Part shown: in pieces, positions 16,498 through 25,576 of the stretch | How the letters are laid out: each line of letters opens with the position of its first letter | Position numbering within the stretch: the first letter of the stretch is position 1 | Assembly: GCA_001303955.1 (NCBI GenBank) | Contig: LJUP01000010.1 | Span: 1-38,069 of the forward strand | Reading direction: 5' to 3' | Origin: Bacteroides sp. SM23_62 | Lineage (GTDB): Bacteria; Bacteroidota; Bacteroidia; Bacteroidales; SM23-62 | Length of the DNA: 38,069 bases | Position numbers and translations under genes: made by a program | Notes under the pieces: generated by a model | What the model was told of the DNA's origin: nothing | Seen by the model: the letters and a program-made list of their open reading frames with translations, nothing else | Database searches by the model: none

Positions 16498-17205
16498 TCA
16501 GAAACGGTATGCAATACCAACATTCAGGTTGACCGTACCGACACTCATATCGTAGGTTGACTTTCCGGTGGCTCCCCCCACTGCACCATCCTCGCTGACA
16601 GAAAAGGTGGGTTTATTGTGGAAATAATCTCCGGATAGACGGATGGCGTAATTGGAATTGATATGGAACCTGATCCCGGTCCCCAGCATATAGGCAAAAC
16701 TCGCCGTACTGCCACTGCGTTTGGTAAAGTAGGTTTCTTCGGTGGTATGGACCGTTAATTCCCAGGGCGGTGACAGCAGTATGCTCAGGCCTGCCACTGC
16801 CCTGAAGTCCAGGTTCATGAAAGCGATAGGGATGGTAAAGAAAGGTCCGGCCATAAGGTTGGAATACATCCAGGAACCATGGTTAAAGATCACTTCCTCA
16901 ATTTCCGGTGGGATGGGCCCTGTGATGGCGTCGATCAGGTCCTGTTGAAGTTGATCCCTGTCAGGAGGGTTTGAACTGAAGGTAAAAGTGCCGGCGATGC
17001 CAAGATAATAATCGAATACATAGGCACCGGAAAACTCGATGACAAATCCGGGCAAGGCATAACCGCCATCCTCCGCCAGGCTTTTCTTGGCAAACTCCTC
17101 GCTGGGCAGGGATGCCCCGAAACTGAGTCCCAGGTAACTCCGCTGGCCGTAAAGGCCAATGGTCAATATTCCACCCAGGAACATAATGAATGCGATTTTT
17201 CTCAT
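16498..17205 (-). CDS. outer-membrane beta-barrel protein upstream of mutAB
   Basis: About 235 residues with a signal peptide (MRKIAFIMFLGGILTIGLYG, cut after YGQ), followed by beta strands with alternating aromatic residues (SYLGLSFGASLPSEEF, YYLGIAGTFTFSSN) and a closing strand ending LNVGIAYRF. This is typical of Bacteroidetes porin-like barrels. An in-frame ATG at 17214 is also possible. The gene is only 5 bp from mutA and seems to share its promoter (17237-17244). Why a barrel protein should precede a mutase is not clear. The gene could be a chance neighbour. Confidence 0.75.
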   Translation of the reverse strand: MRKIAFIMFLGGILTIGLYGQRSYLGLSFGASLPSEEFAKKSLAEDGGYALPGFVIEFSGAYVFDYYLGIAGTFTFSSNPPDRDQLQQDLIDAITGPIPPEIEEVIFNHGSWMYSNLMAGPFFTIPIAFMNLDFRAVAGLSILLSPPWELTVHTTEETYFTKRSGSTASFAYMLGTGIRFHINSNYAIRLSGDYFHNKPTFSVSEDGAVGGATGKSTYDMSVGTVNLNVGIAYRF

Positions 17206-17236
17206 GATTCTCATCTAAGCTTTAGAACTCCGGGCG

Positions 17237-17264
17237 CTAATATAGGGATTATTAACCTACCTAG
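17237..17264 (-). promoter_or_regulatory. probable promoter of the barrel-mutA-mutB unit
   Basis: Minus-strand TATATTAG (17237-17244) matches TAnnTTTG at seven of eight positions and lies 19 bp behind TTGAC, a plausible -33 element that overlaps the end of fumC. Confidence 0.4.
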
Positions 17265-18655
17265 TCAAGGGTGCCGGCCATCTTTGACGGATCCACCCAC
17301 CGGTCAAATTCTTCTTCGGTAACATAGCCCAGTTCTGTGGCAGCTTTTTTCAGGGTGGTATTTTCAGCATATGCTTTTTTGGCAATTTCTGCTGCCTTAT
17401 CATAACCTATATGGGTGTTCAGTGCAGTGACCAGCATCAGGGAATTGGATACATTTTCGGAGATCACTTCCCGGTTTGCCTCGATGCCCACGGCACATTT
17501 ATCACTGAAAGATATACATGCATCTGCCAGCAGTCCGGCTGACTCCAGGAGGGCGGCGATCATTACAGGTTTGAATACGTTTAACTCAAAGTGGCCATTC
17601 ATGCCCCCGGCCGTAATGGTCGCATCGTTGCCGATCACCTGGGCACAAACCATCGTCAGTGCCTCTACCTGTGTGGGATTTACTTTTCCGGGCATGATGG
17701 ATGAACCGGGTTCATTGGCAGGGATGATGATCTCTCCGATGCCGCTGCGTGGACCGGAAGCCAGTACACGGATATCATTAGCGATTTTCATCAGGCTGAC
17801 CGCCAACCGTTTTAAGGCACCTGATGCCTCAACAATGGCATCATGGGCAGCGAGTGATTCAAATTTGTTGGGTGCGGTAATGAAAGGATATCCGGTCAGA
17901 CCGGCAATTTTTTTGGCCACCAGGTCAGCATATCCATTGGGGGCATTGATCCCTGTACCTACAGCGGTTCCCCCAAGGGCAATTTCTGCCAGGTGGGGCA
18001 GTGTGTTTTTAACGGCCTGCAAGCCATGATCGAGTTGAGAGACATAACCTGAAAACTCCTGGCCAAGGGTCAGGGGGGTGGCATCCATCCAGTGTGTCCT
18101 GCCTATTTTGACTATCTTTTTAAATGCCTCTGATTTGCTGGCAAGTGTATCACGAAGTTTACTGACCCCCGGGATGGTATGCTCCATGAACGCAGTGTAA
18201 GCCGCAATGTGCATGGCTGTCGGGAAAGTATCGTTGGAGGACTGGGATTTGTTTACATCATCATTGGGATGGATCAGCCGCTGGCCCTCCCCAAGCTGAT
18301 TACCCTGCAGGACGTGTGAGCGGTTGGCAATGACCTCGTTCAGGTTCATGTTTGACTGGGTTCCTGATCCCGTCTGGAAAATCACCAGGGGAAACTGATC
18401 GTCAAGTTTCCCGCCAATGATCTCATCGCAGACCTGTGCGATCAGTTTTGCCTTTTCTTCCGGAAGCACACCAAGGTCCAGGTTGGTAAGGGCTGCCGCT
18501 TTCTTCAGATAGGCAAATGCCACGATGATCTCCTTGGGCATTTTCCTGTTGCCGATCTTGAAATTGTTCAGGGATCTCTGCGTTTGAGCTCCCCAGTACT
18601 TATCAGCCGGGACCTCAACGGGTCCCATGGAATCTTTTTCTATCCTGATATCCAT
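17261..18655 (-). CDS. fumC: fumarate hydratase, class II
   Basis: A 464-residue cytoplasmic homotetramer that interconverts fumarate and L-malate without a metal cluster. The class II signature [11 protein letters not shown] is at residues 317-327 and contains the catalytic serine. [16 protein letters not shown] (from residue 185) supplies the active-site histidine region, and [10 protein letters not shown] near 96-103 binds substrate. The length is normal. A class II aspartase would have a different substrate loop; the GRTHWMDA motif supports fumarase. It stands between a CAP-domain lipoprotein gene upstream and the mutase unit downstream, all on the minus strand. Fumarase and the mutase belong to the same succinate branch of the TCA cycle. 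Confidence 0.95.
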   Translation of the reverse strand: MDIRIEKDSMGPVEVPADKYWGAQTQRSLNNFKIGNRKMPKEIIVAFAYLKKAAALTNLDLGVLPEEKAKLIAQVCDEIIGGKLDDQFPLVIFQTGSGTQSNMNLNEVIANRSHVLQGNQLGEGQRLIHPNDDVNKSQSSNDTFPTAMHIAAYTAFMEHTIPGVSKLRDTLASKSEAFKKIVKIGRTHWMDATPLTLGQEFSGYVSQLDHGLQAVKNTLPHLAEIALGGTAVGTGINAPNGYADLVAKKIAGLTGYPFITAPNKFESLAAHDAIVEASGALKRLAVSLMKIANDIRVLASGPRSGIGEIIIPANEPGSSIMPGKVNPTQVEALTMVCAQVIGNDATITAGGMNGHFELNVFKPVMIAALLESAGLLADACISFSDKCAVGIEANREVISENVSNSLMLVTALNTHIGYDKAAEIAKKAYAENTTLKKAATELGYVTEEEFDRWVDPSKMAGTLD

Positions 18656-18694
18656 AGTGTTGGTCTTTTGGTTTTGTTTGGTATTAAATGTTAA

Positions 18695-19186
18695 TTAATC
18701 GTGGATTTTCATGAAAAAATGGGTGATGTATACCGTCCCGTCGTCTCCTTCTGCTATACCGGGTCCGGATTGGATATGGTCATCCATTAAGACGGCCCTG
18801 GATAAGCTGTTCTGAATCCAGTATTCCACTACTATCCTGGCTGCCGCTGTATCTTTACTGTTTATTGTCGCGAGGAGCACATCTACTGGATTAACCGGTT
18901 CCCAGTGTTCAATGATTTTATCCATTCGCGCATCCAATCCTTCCGTGGGATTTCCTGAATTTTTCCAGGCAGCACTCTGCTGCCGTGCCTCTACAAAAAG
19001 GTCATGGAAGAAAACCAGGTCGCTGAGTCCCTGGGATTGCCGGTACTTGTTTACATTCCTGTGGAGCTCAGTTTCAAAAGCATCCACCTGGTAAAATGGC
19101 TCATCTTTCTTACAGGATAATACTATAATGCCGACCATGCATATCGCCAGGAAGGTGTGCAGCAATTGCAATCTTGTATGTTTCAT
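18695..19186 (-). CDS. CAP-domain (SCP-like) lipoprotein
   Basis: A 163-residue lipoprotein. The hydrophobic start ends in GIIVLSCKKDE, a lipobox with the cysteine near residue 25. Its domain resembles the CAP superfamily: HRNVNKYRQSQGLSDLVFF and ARQQSAAWKN, and the end TVYITHFFMKIHD. The usual active-site residues of CAP proteins are not all present, so it may be a binding rather than catalytic protein. It lies 13 bp after the ArsC-like gene on the same strand. Confidence 0.65.
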   Translation of the reverse strand: MKHTRLQLLHTFLAICMVGIIVLSCKKDEPFYQVDAFETELHRNVNKYRQSQGLSDLVFFHDLFVEARQQSAAWKNSGNPTEGLDARMDKIIEHWEPVNPVDVLLATINSKDTAAARIVVEYWIQNSLSRAVLMDDHIQSGPGIAEGDDGTVYITHFFMKIHD

Positions 19187-19199
19187 GATGCATTTAAAT

Positions 19200-19541
19200 T
19201 TACAATAAATTATCTATATTTTCCGGTGGTTGTCCCAGCACTGCTTTATGTTCTGTAACAATGATGGGGCGCTTTATCAGCCTTGGATTTTCGGCCAGGA
19301 TGCTGATCCAGTCATCACCGGGAATATCCTTTCCTTTTAACTGTTTTTTATAATAGTCTTCCTGGGTCCTGACAAGGTTGCTTGGGGTGGTGTTCATTTT
19401 GGTTAGGATTTCCCTGATTTCCTCCTCGGTTATCCCGTTCTTGATATAGTCTATGGTCTCAAAGTCTACAGTTGTATCCCGCAGGTATTCGAGTCCGGCC
19501 CGGCTTTTCCGGCACCGTGGATGGTGGTAGATCCTGATCAT
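19200..19541 (-). CDS. ArsC/Spx-like thioredoxin-fold protein (YffB type)
   Basis: A 113-residue protein of the ArsC family. The N-terminal strand MIRIYHHPRCRKSRAGLEYL contains the single active-site-type cysteine C10 in CRKS, followed by a segment of the ArsC type (IDYIKNGITEEEIREIL), and the RPIIV motif near the end that contacts the active site. True arsenate reductases need particular arginines; whether it reduces arsenate or only has the fold is open. The start codon is 2 bp from the prfB stop, so it is translationally close to prfB. Confidence 0.85.
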   Translation of the reverse strand: MIRIYHHPRCRKSRAGLEYLRDTTVDFETIDYIKNGITEEEIREILTKMNTTPSNLVRTQEDYYKKQLKGKDIPGDDWISILAENPRLIKRPIIVTEHKAVLGQPPENIDNLL

Positions 19542-19543
19542 GG

Positions 19544-20633
19544 TTAATCTCCTCCAAATTGCATAAGGTATTCTTTAATGAAATCATTGAGGTTCCCGTC
19601 AAGTACATCATTGACATTCCCGGTCTCATGGTTGGTCCGGATGTCTTTGACCATCTTGTATGGATGCAGGACATAATTCCTGATCTGCGAACCCCATTCT
19701 ATCTTCTTTTTCTGTCCCTCGATTTCGGCCTGTTTTTCCTTGCGTTCCCTCAGCTCAAGTTCATACAGGTGGGATTTCAAAATGCGCATGGCATTCTCCT
19801 TGTTCTTCAGCTGGGACCTTGTCTCCTGGTTTTCAATGACCAGTCCTGTTGGCAGGTGCCTTAACCTGACCGCCGTTTCCACCTTGTTGACGTTTTGTCC
19901 GCCTGCACCGCTGGAACGGTAAGTCTCCCAGGTAATGTCAGCGGGATTGACGGTGATCTCTATGGAATCATCGACCACAGGTGAAACGAAGACCGATGCA
20001 AATGAGGTATGCCTGCGGTTGTTTGAGTCATAGGGGGACAGGCGGACCAGCCGGTGAACCCCGTTTTCGCTCTTCAGGTAACCGTAAGCAAAATCTCCTG
20101 AAAATTCCAGGGTAACGGATTTGATGCCTGCCTCTTCACCCGGCAGGTAATCCACTTCCCTTACCTGGTAATTATTCCTTTCCCCGTAACGGATATACAT
20201 CCGCATTAACATTTCTGCCCAGTCCTGGCTCTCGGTACCACCTGCACCGGGATTGATCTTCAACAGGGCACCCAGCGCATCCTCATCGTTCCGGAGCATA
20301 TTTCGCAATTCGAGGTTTTCAATCAGCGACAGTGTGGTCTCATATTGCTGGCTGACTTCCGCTTCTTCCGCTTCTCCCTCGTTGAAGAAATCATAGAGTA
20401 CGGACAGGTCCTCTACGCCTGACCTTACTTCATCGTAAGCACTTGTCCATGATTTCAACCTGGAAATTTCTTTCAGTTTATTTTCAGCTTCCTGCGGGTC
20501 ATTCCAGAAATTGGCTGACTGGGTTATCTTTTCTGCTTCTTTGATCTGTTCCAGCTTCCGGTCAACGTCAAAGATGCCTCCTCAGCGCCTGCTCGCGCTT
20601 CACCAGCTCCTTCATCTGTTCTGTGGTGATCAT
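19544..20633 (-). CDS. prfB: peptide chain release factor 2, with programmed +1 frameshift
   Basis: RF2 terminates translation at UGA and UAA. The gene is in two frames: codons 1-21 (20633 to 20571) end at CTT, then an in-frame TGA at 20568-20570; skipping one base continues as GAC (20567-20569) to the stop at 19544, giving about 362 residues, the normal RF2 length. The GGQ motif is in SGAGGQNVNKVETAVRLRH. The codon-recognition loop reads RLSPYDSNNRRHTSF, where SPY replaces the SPF of E. coli; this is, as far as I recall, common in Bacteroidetes. A promoter-like box lies at 20663-20670, and the arsC-like gene follows after 2 bp. Confidence 0.95.
20567..20582 (-). promoter_or_regulatory. prfB: prfB programmed frameshift site
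   Basis: Minus strand AGGAGGCATCTTTGAC: a Shine-Dalgarno-like AGGAGG, a three-base spacer, the slippery CTT, the TGA stop and C. It is the classical autoregulatory signal: when RF2 is scarce, ribosomes pause at TGA and shift +1 to make the full protein. Confidence 0.95.
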
Positions 20634-20662
20634 ATTGAATGGGTTAATGTATGCTTGGTATG

Positions 20663-20670
20663 CAAAAATA
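20663..20670 (-). promoter_or_regulatory. -7 box of prfB
   Basis: Minus-strand TATTTTTG is an exact TAnnTTTG match, 30 bp before the prfB start at 20633 and behind the recX stop at 20689. Confidence 0.5.
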
Positions 20671-20688
20671 ATAAAGATCGAAATATAA

Positions 20689-21147
20689 TCATGCTTTATT
20701 CATCTCATCCAGTACCTGAAAGATCAACCCGGATTCAAAACCGCGTTGCTGGCCGAAGCGGGCCAGTTTATTCCTAACTGTAAAAGGGTTGTCATCCTTT
20801 ATCTGACGGCGTTTCTTTGTTAATTCTTGCCTGAGGATCTCCAGGTAATTGTGATCATCAATGCCATGGATGGCATCGCTGATGATCTCTTCCGGGATCT
20901 GTTTGGCCGCAAGCATATACCGGATTTTGATCCTGCCCCAGCGGTTAAAGCGTAATTTATCGCGTACGAACATCCCGGCATACCTTGATTCATCAATGAA
21001 TCCTTCTTCCTTCAGGGTGTTCAGGACTTTTTCAATCTGTGCTCCCGGAAGCCTGAATTTCCCCAGTTTTTCCCTGATCTCACTGCAGCATTTTTCCTGG
21101 CGGCTGCAGAGATCCATGGTATATGACAGTGCTTCCTGGTAGTTCAT
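20689..21147 (-). CDS. recX: regulatory protein RecX
   Basis: A 152-residue helical protein of the RecX family, which binds and restrains RecA filaments. Three repeat-like helical modules are visible: ALSYTMDLCSRQEKC, LKEEGFIDESRYAGMFVRDK, and RWGRIKIRYMLAAKQIP. The length is typical. The ATG overlaps the prmC stop by 4 bp (ATGA). No recA is nearby. Confidence 0.9.
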   Translation of the reverse strand: MNYQEALSYTMDLCSRQEKCCSEIREKLGKFRLPGAQIEKVLNTLKEEGFIDESRYAGMFVRDKLRFNRWGRIKIRYMLAAKQIPEEIISDAIHGIDDHNYLEILRQELTKKRRQIKDDNPFTVRNKLARFGQQRGFESGLIFQVLDEMNKA

Positions 21148-22010
21148 GAACGAATGGCTTTTATCATTCTGTCTTTACCGTTGATATCCTGGCGCAGTTC
21201 CAGTCCGGAAAATCCCTCTGCCTGCAGCAGATCAATGATTTCCGGTCCGTATTTTTCGTGGATCTCCAGGTATAACTGTCCACCTTCCTTTGATTGCTGG
21301 CGGGCGAAGCCGGCAATGGATAGATAAAAGAGCAAGGGGTTATCATCCGGAACAAACAGGGCAGCCGGTGGTTCATGGGCCGCTACATGGGTGGCCATGG
21401 TTGTTTTCTCTTCTGCCGGTACATAAGGTGGATTGCTGACGATGATATCGGCCCGGGGCAGGCCTGCGGGAGGATTTTCTTCGAGGATATCATGCCGGAA
21501 AAACTGCAGGTCAAGCGCCAGCTTGCGGGCATTCATTGAGGCTACCTCAAGTACTGCTGCATCCACATCCGTTGCCATAATGTATGATCCGGGTATATGC
21601 TTTTTAAGGGCCAGGGCAATGCAGCCTGAGCCGGTGCCGATATCCATGATCACGGACCGGGGATGCGGGATTTCGTCAATGATCCATCGGACAAGTTCCT
21701 CGGTTTCGGGCCTGGGGATAAGGACATCCGGTGTGACATCCAGTACCAGGCCGTAAAATTCAGCCTGGCCGGTGATATATTGGACCGGGTAACCGGCCTT
21801 AAGGTTCATGATGGCCCTGTCAAACCATTGCTGATCCTTTTGGGCCAGGATCTCATTCCGCTTCAGACCGACCTCATATTTTTGAAGGTGCAGCCTCGCC
21901 TGGAAAAGAATATCGGTCATGGCATCGATTTCCCTGTCAGGATACTGTTCCCTGAGTTCTTTTTTAATATTTTCGCGTATGGTCTGTATGGTGAGGGATT
22001 CATAGGCCAT
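21144..22010 (-). CDS. prmC: release factor glutamine methyltransferase
   Basis: A 288-residue methyltransferase that methylates the glutamine in the GGQ motif of RF1 and RF2 with S-adenosylmethionine. An N-terminal helical domain is followed by PETE at 101-104, the SAM-binding loop MDIGTGSGCIALAL (GTGSG at 125-129), and the catalytic NPPY at 193-196. Two downstream minus-strand genes include its substrate prfB, a sensible functional grouping (prmC-recX-prfB). It is divergent from ribD with a gap of 30 bp. Confidence 0.95.
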   Translation of the reverse strand: MAYESLTIQTIRENIKKELREQYPDREIDAMTDILFQARLHLQKYEVGLKRNEILAQKDQQWFDRAIMNLKAGYPVQYITGQAEFYGLVLDVTPDVLIPRPETEELVRWIIDEIPHPRSVIMDIGTGSGCIALALKKHIPGSYIMATDVDAAVLEVASMNARKLALDLQFFRHDILEENPPAGLPRADIIVSNPPYVPAEEKTTMATHVAAHEPPAALFVPDDNPLLFYLSIAGFARQQSKEGGQLYLEIHEKYGPEIIDLLQAEGFSGLELRQDINGKDRMIKAIRS

Positions 22011-22040
22011 GATGTGGTAAAGTTAAAAATTCCGGTGATC

Positions 22041-23114
22041 ATGAGGACTGCAAAGGCAGATATGTTGTATATGGACCGGTGCCTGGAGCTGGCTCGCAAG
22101 GGACTTGGCAGTACGGCCCCGAATCCGATGGTAGGTTGTGTCCTTGTGGCCGAGGGAAGGATCATCGGCCAGGGTTACCACCGTGAATTTGGCAAGGCAC
22201 ATGCAGAGGTCAATGCCATACAATCGGTAAAGTCAGCGGGAATGCTGGCTTCTTCCACCCTGTATGTGAATCTTGAGCCCTGCTCTCATCACGGAAAAAC
22301 GCCTCCCTGTACAGGATTGATCCTGGACAGGGGTATACCAAGGGTCGTTATTGGAACCAGGGATCCGAACAAGGCGGTTTCCGGCAAGGGGATCTCCCGG
22401 CTGCGTGATAACGGGGTGGAAGTCAGTGTTGGCATCAGGGAAAAGGAATGCCTTGAGTTGAACCGCAGGTTTTTTACCTATCATGTAAATAAGCGGCCCT
22501 ATATTATCCTGAAATGGGCACAGACAAAAGACGGATTTATTGATCGCGAACGGGGGCAAGGAACCGACGAAAAGATCAACTGGATCACCGGGACACTGGA
22601 ACGGCAGCTTGTCCACAAATGGAGGAGTGAAGAACAGGCCATACTGGTAGGTACACGAACTGCACTGACAGATGATCCGGAGCTTACAGTGAGGGACTGG
22701 TCCGGCAGGCAGCCGCTTAGACTGGTGATTGACCGCCAGGGGAAACTGCCGGGAAGCCTGAAACTCCTGGATGGTAAAACACCGACAGCAATCTTCTCTC
22801 ATAAAACGCTCAAACCGGCTGAGAATATCCGGCAGGTGAAGATTCCGGATCACAAGGATATGGTAGATGGTATTCTGGATTTTCTTTATGAAAGTGAAAT
22901 TCATTCCCTGATCGTTGAAGGGGGCAGGGAGACACTGGAAGGTTTCATCAGACGAAACCTGTGGGATGAGGCAAGGGTGTTTACAGGGGACCAGTTATTC
23001 AGAAGCGGTATCAGGGCACCCCGGCTGGAAGCAGATGCATCAGCTGAACATCAGGTTGCCGGCAGCATGCTCAGCATTTTCAGGAATAAAACTTTATCCA
23101 TTCATGCTGAGTAG
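22041..23114 (+). CDS. ribD: bifunctional riboflavin biosynthesis protein RibD
   Basis: A 357-residue enzyme that carries out two steps of riboflavin synthesis: deamination of diaminohydroxy-phosphoribosylaminopyrimidine and reduction of the resulting ribose. The N-terminal zinc deaminase has HAE at residues 54-56 and the PCSHHGKTPPC cysteines C81 and C90. The C-terminal reductase begins near residue 150 (RPYIILKWAQTKDGFID) and contains the NADPH-binding GGRETLEGF. The ATG at 22041 (or 22062, MLYMDRC) is chosen; the open frame extends upstream into prmC, but that part is antisense to it. No other rib gene is in the window. Confidence 0.95.
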   Translation: MRTAKADMLYMDRCLELARKGLGSTAPNPMVGCVLVAEGRIIGQGYHREFGKAHAEVNAIQSVKSAGMLASSTLYVNLEPCSHHGKTPPCTGLILDRGIPRVVIGTRDPNKAVSGKGISRLRDNGVEVSVGIREKECLELNRRFFTYHVNKRPYIILKWAQTKDGFIDRERGQGTDEKINWITGTLERQLVHKWRSEEQAILVGTRTALTDDPELTVRDWSGRQPLRLVIDRQGKLPGSLKLLDGKTPTAIFSHKTLKPAENIRQVKIPDHKDMVDGILDFLYESEIHSLIVEGGRETLEGFIRRNLWDEARVFTGDQLFRSGIRAPRLEADASAEHQVAGSMLSIFRNKTLSIHAE

Positions 23115-23133
23115 TTTGGCATGATTTTTTCAA

Positions 23134-23141
23134 TATATTTG
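23134..23141 (+). promoter_or_regulatory. -7 box of the TPR-caspase gene
   Basis: TATATTTG is an exact TAnnTTTG match 45 bp upstream of the ATG at 23187. A TTTG at 23115-23118 is closer than the ideal -33 spacing. Confidence 0.55.
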
Positions 23142-23186
23142 CATAGATCTTCCTGCTAATCTGAAAGATATTAAATTTAACAGTAA

Positions 23187-25535
23187 ATGAAGAACCTTGT
23201 CATCTGCATATTCGCAGCGTTTTTTTTAACCGGCCTGACCACCCAGGCCCAGAATCCCAAGAGATTTTTCAAGACAGGGGAAGATTTTATGCTGGCAGGA
23301 AATTACCGGGATGCCGTTGAACAATTAACAAGAGCCATTGAATTGCAACCGGATTATGACAGGGCTTACCTGGCCAGGGCGGATGCTTACGAAAAGTTGG
23401 GTATGCTCAGGGAGGCGGCAGAAGATTATGACAGGGCAGCTACTTTCCTGGATAAAAAACCGGAAGTGTTTTACGAAGCGGGAAGGCTGTATTACGAGCT
23501 GGCGGATTACGATAAGGCGATAGACAGGCTGGACAAATCCATTTCACTGAAGCGGAATTATGTCGAGCCCTACCAGGTAAAGACAAATGTACTGATGGCA
23601 CAGGAGAGGTATGAAGAAGCCCTGGAAGTGAGTGACAACGCCCTGACACTGAAAGAAACCACTTATCATTTCTACCTCCATGGAACGGTAAATGAAAAAT
23701 TAGGCAGGCTTGAGTACGCTGAAGCTGACTTTATCAATGCCGTTTCAGAGGATCACCGTCATGTACCTTCCCTGCTGGCACTGGCCGATGTCAGGCTCAG
23801 GCTGGGGAAGACGGATTTTGCCCTCCAGCATGTCAACAGGGCCATCCAGCTTGATAATGACAACCAGCAGGCCTATGTGATAAGAAGCAAGGTGTATGTC
23901 AAAAAGCTGGATTATCCCAATGCCATTGATGATGTTTCAAGAGCCATTTTGCTGAATCCTGAGGATACCGACATGTATTTTCTGAGGGGCGTTTTTTACC
24001 AGGATTTCACACAACATGCCAATGCCCTGGGTGATTTTACCAAGGTATTAATGCTGCAACCTGACAATGCCGATGCATTGTATAAACGAGCCTGGTCATA
24101 CGAACAGGTTGGCAACTACCAGGATGCCATCAAGGATTATGAAAAACTGGTCAGCCTGTCGCAATTTGATGGTAAGGCCCAGAAACTCCTGAAGGAGGCC
24201 AATGTAAGATTGTTTGAACTCTACCGGGAGGGAAACAAACCCGACCTGGTAATCCTGGATCCAAAGCCACGCGACAAGCAATTATTACAATACCCGAAAG
24301 ATTCAAAGATCGTCAGCCTGAAGGGACGGATCATTGATGAGAGTGATATCAAATCACTTAAGATAGACGGTATAGCCTATCCTGTTGTACAGACAGAGGA
24401 GGGCTGGGAATTCCTGGCAGCCCTGGATATTGAAGACAGGGGGGAAATTTATATTCAGATCGCCGATGTTTACGATAATGAATCAATCATTCGTTATACC
24501 ATTAACCTTACCGAAGTGAATGCCCCCTATATAACCATCATTGCCCCATATGCTTCAGACAACGGTGAAATATTCCTCGATTCAAATGATCCTGATATTT
24601 ACGTTGAAGGTAGGATCCGGGACGAAAGCCTGATCCAGACCATCATGATCAATGGTGTACTGGCCTCGTATTACCCCGACGAACTGAATCCGAGTTTTAC
24701 CGCCAACCTGAACATACTGAACCAGAACAGGATCATTGTTACCGCTGAGGATATCTATGGCAACCGGATCGAGCAGGAATTCCGGCTGAACCGGGATGCG
24801 GCACTCATGTCTGAGAACAATCCCATGGGTAAAACCTGGGCCGTGTTTATCGAAAACTCCAGATATGAAACGTTTGCCAGCCTGGAGGGACCCTCCAGGG
24901 ATGTGACACTGATGCGTGCGGCACTGGCCAAATACCAGATACACAATGTGATCCATAAGAAGAACATGACCAAGAGCGATATGGAAAGGTTCTTCTCCAT
25001 TGAATTGCGCGACCTTGTCCGAAGCAACAGGGTGAATTCCATCCTGATCTGGTATGCCGGCCATGGGAAATTCATCAATGAAACGGGATACTGGATCCCC
25101 ACCAATGCACTACGTAATGACGAGTTTACCTATTTCAACATCAATGCCCTGAAGGCATCATTGCAATCCTATTCCAATTACGTGACCCATACCCTGGTGA
25201 TCACAGATGCCTGTGAATCCGGACCGACTTTCTACCAGGCCATGCGGTCAACTCCCCAGGAGAGGAGCTGTGATGACTGGCAGGCCACAAAATTCAAATC
25301 ATCACAGGTCTTTTCATCTGCCGGATATGAATCAGCCGCGGATAATTCACAATTTACCCGGACCTTCGCCAATTCCCTGGCCAATAATCCGGATGCCTGT
25401 CTCCCTATCGAAAACATTGTGAACAAGGTGACAAGTGCCGTTGAGAACGACAACCAGCAAAAACCCAAGTTTGGTAAAATAGATGGTCTGGAGGATGAGG
25501 ACGGTACTTTCTTCTTCATATCCAGGAATTACTAG
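23187..25535 (+). CDS. secreted TPR-repeat protein with C-terminal caspase-like peptidase
   Basis: A 782-residue exported protein with a signal peptide (MKNLVICIFAAFFLTGLTTQ, cut after QAQ). Residues about 25-325 hold eight or nine TPR-like helical pairs (AVEQLTRAIELQPDY, AIDRLDKSISL, AIDDVSRAILLNPED). A beta-rich middle (370-540) has two similar segments (KGRIIDESDIKSLKIDG and EGRIRDESLIQTIMING). The C-terminal domain (about 548-782) looks like a C14 caspase-type peptidase, with the catalytic histidine in WYAGHGKF (H626) and cysteine in ITDACESGP (C676). It is transcribed alone. The partner peptides or a proteolytic trigger are unknown. Confidence 0.85.
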   Translation: MKNLVICIFAAFFLTGLTTQAQNPKRFFKTGEDFMLAGNYRDAVEQLTRAIELQPDYDRAYLARADAYEKLGMLREAAEDYDRAATFLDKKPEVFYEAGRLYYELADYDKAIDRLDKSISLKRNYVEPYQVKTNVLMAQERYEEALEVSDNALTLKETTYHFYLHGTVNEKLGRLEYAEADFINAVSEDHRHVPSLLALADVRLRLGKTDFALQHVNRAIQLDNDNQQAYVIRSKVYVKKLDYPNAIDDVSRAILLNPEDTDMYFLRGVFYQDFTQHANALGDFTKVLMLQPDNADALYKRAWSYEQVGNYQDAIKDYEKLVSLSQFDGKAQKLLKEANVRLFELYREGNKPDLVILDPKPRDKQLLQYPKDSKIVSLKGRIIDESDIKSLKIDGIAYPVVQTEEGWEFLAALDIEDRGEIYIQIADVYDNESIIRYTINLTEVNAPYITIIAPYASDNGEIFLDSNDPDIYVEGRIRDESLIQTIMINGVLASYYPDELNPSFTANLNILNQNRIIVTAEDIYGNRIEQEFRLNRDAALMSENNPMGKTWAVFIENSRYETFASLEGPSRDVTLMRAALAKYQIHNVIHKKNMTKSDMERFFSIELRDLVRSNRVNSILIWYAGHGKFINETGYWIPTNALRNDEFTYFNINALKASLQSYSNYVTHTLVITDACESGPTFYQAMRSTPQERSCDDWQATKFKSSQVFSSAGYESAADNSQFTRTFANSLANNPDACLPIENIVNKVTSAVENDNQQKPKFGKIDGLEDEDGTFFFISRNY

Positions 25536-25576
25536 CAATCCTGTCCGGGGTGAATCAAAGCGATAGAATGATCTAC

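Noticed and set aside
21663-22040. Upstream in-frame extension of ribD.
   Set aside because: It is antisense to prmC; RibD homologues begin at the ATG at 22041 or 22062.
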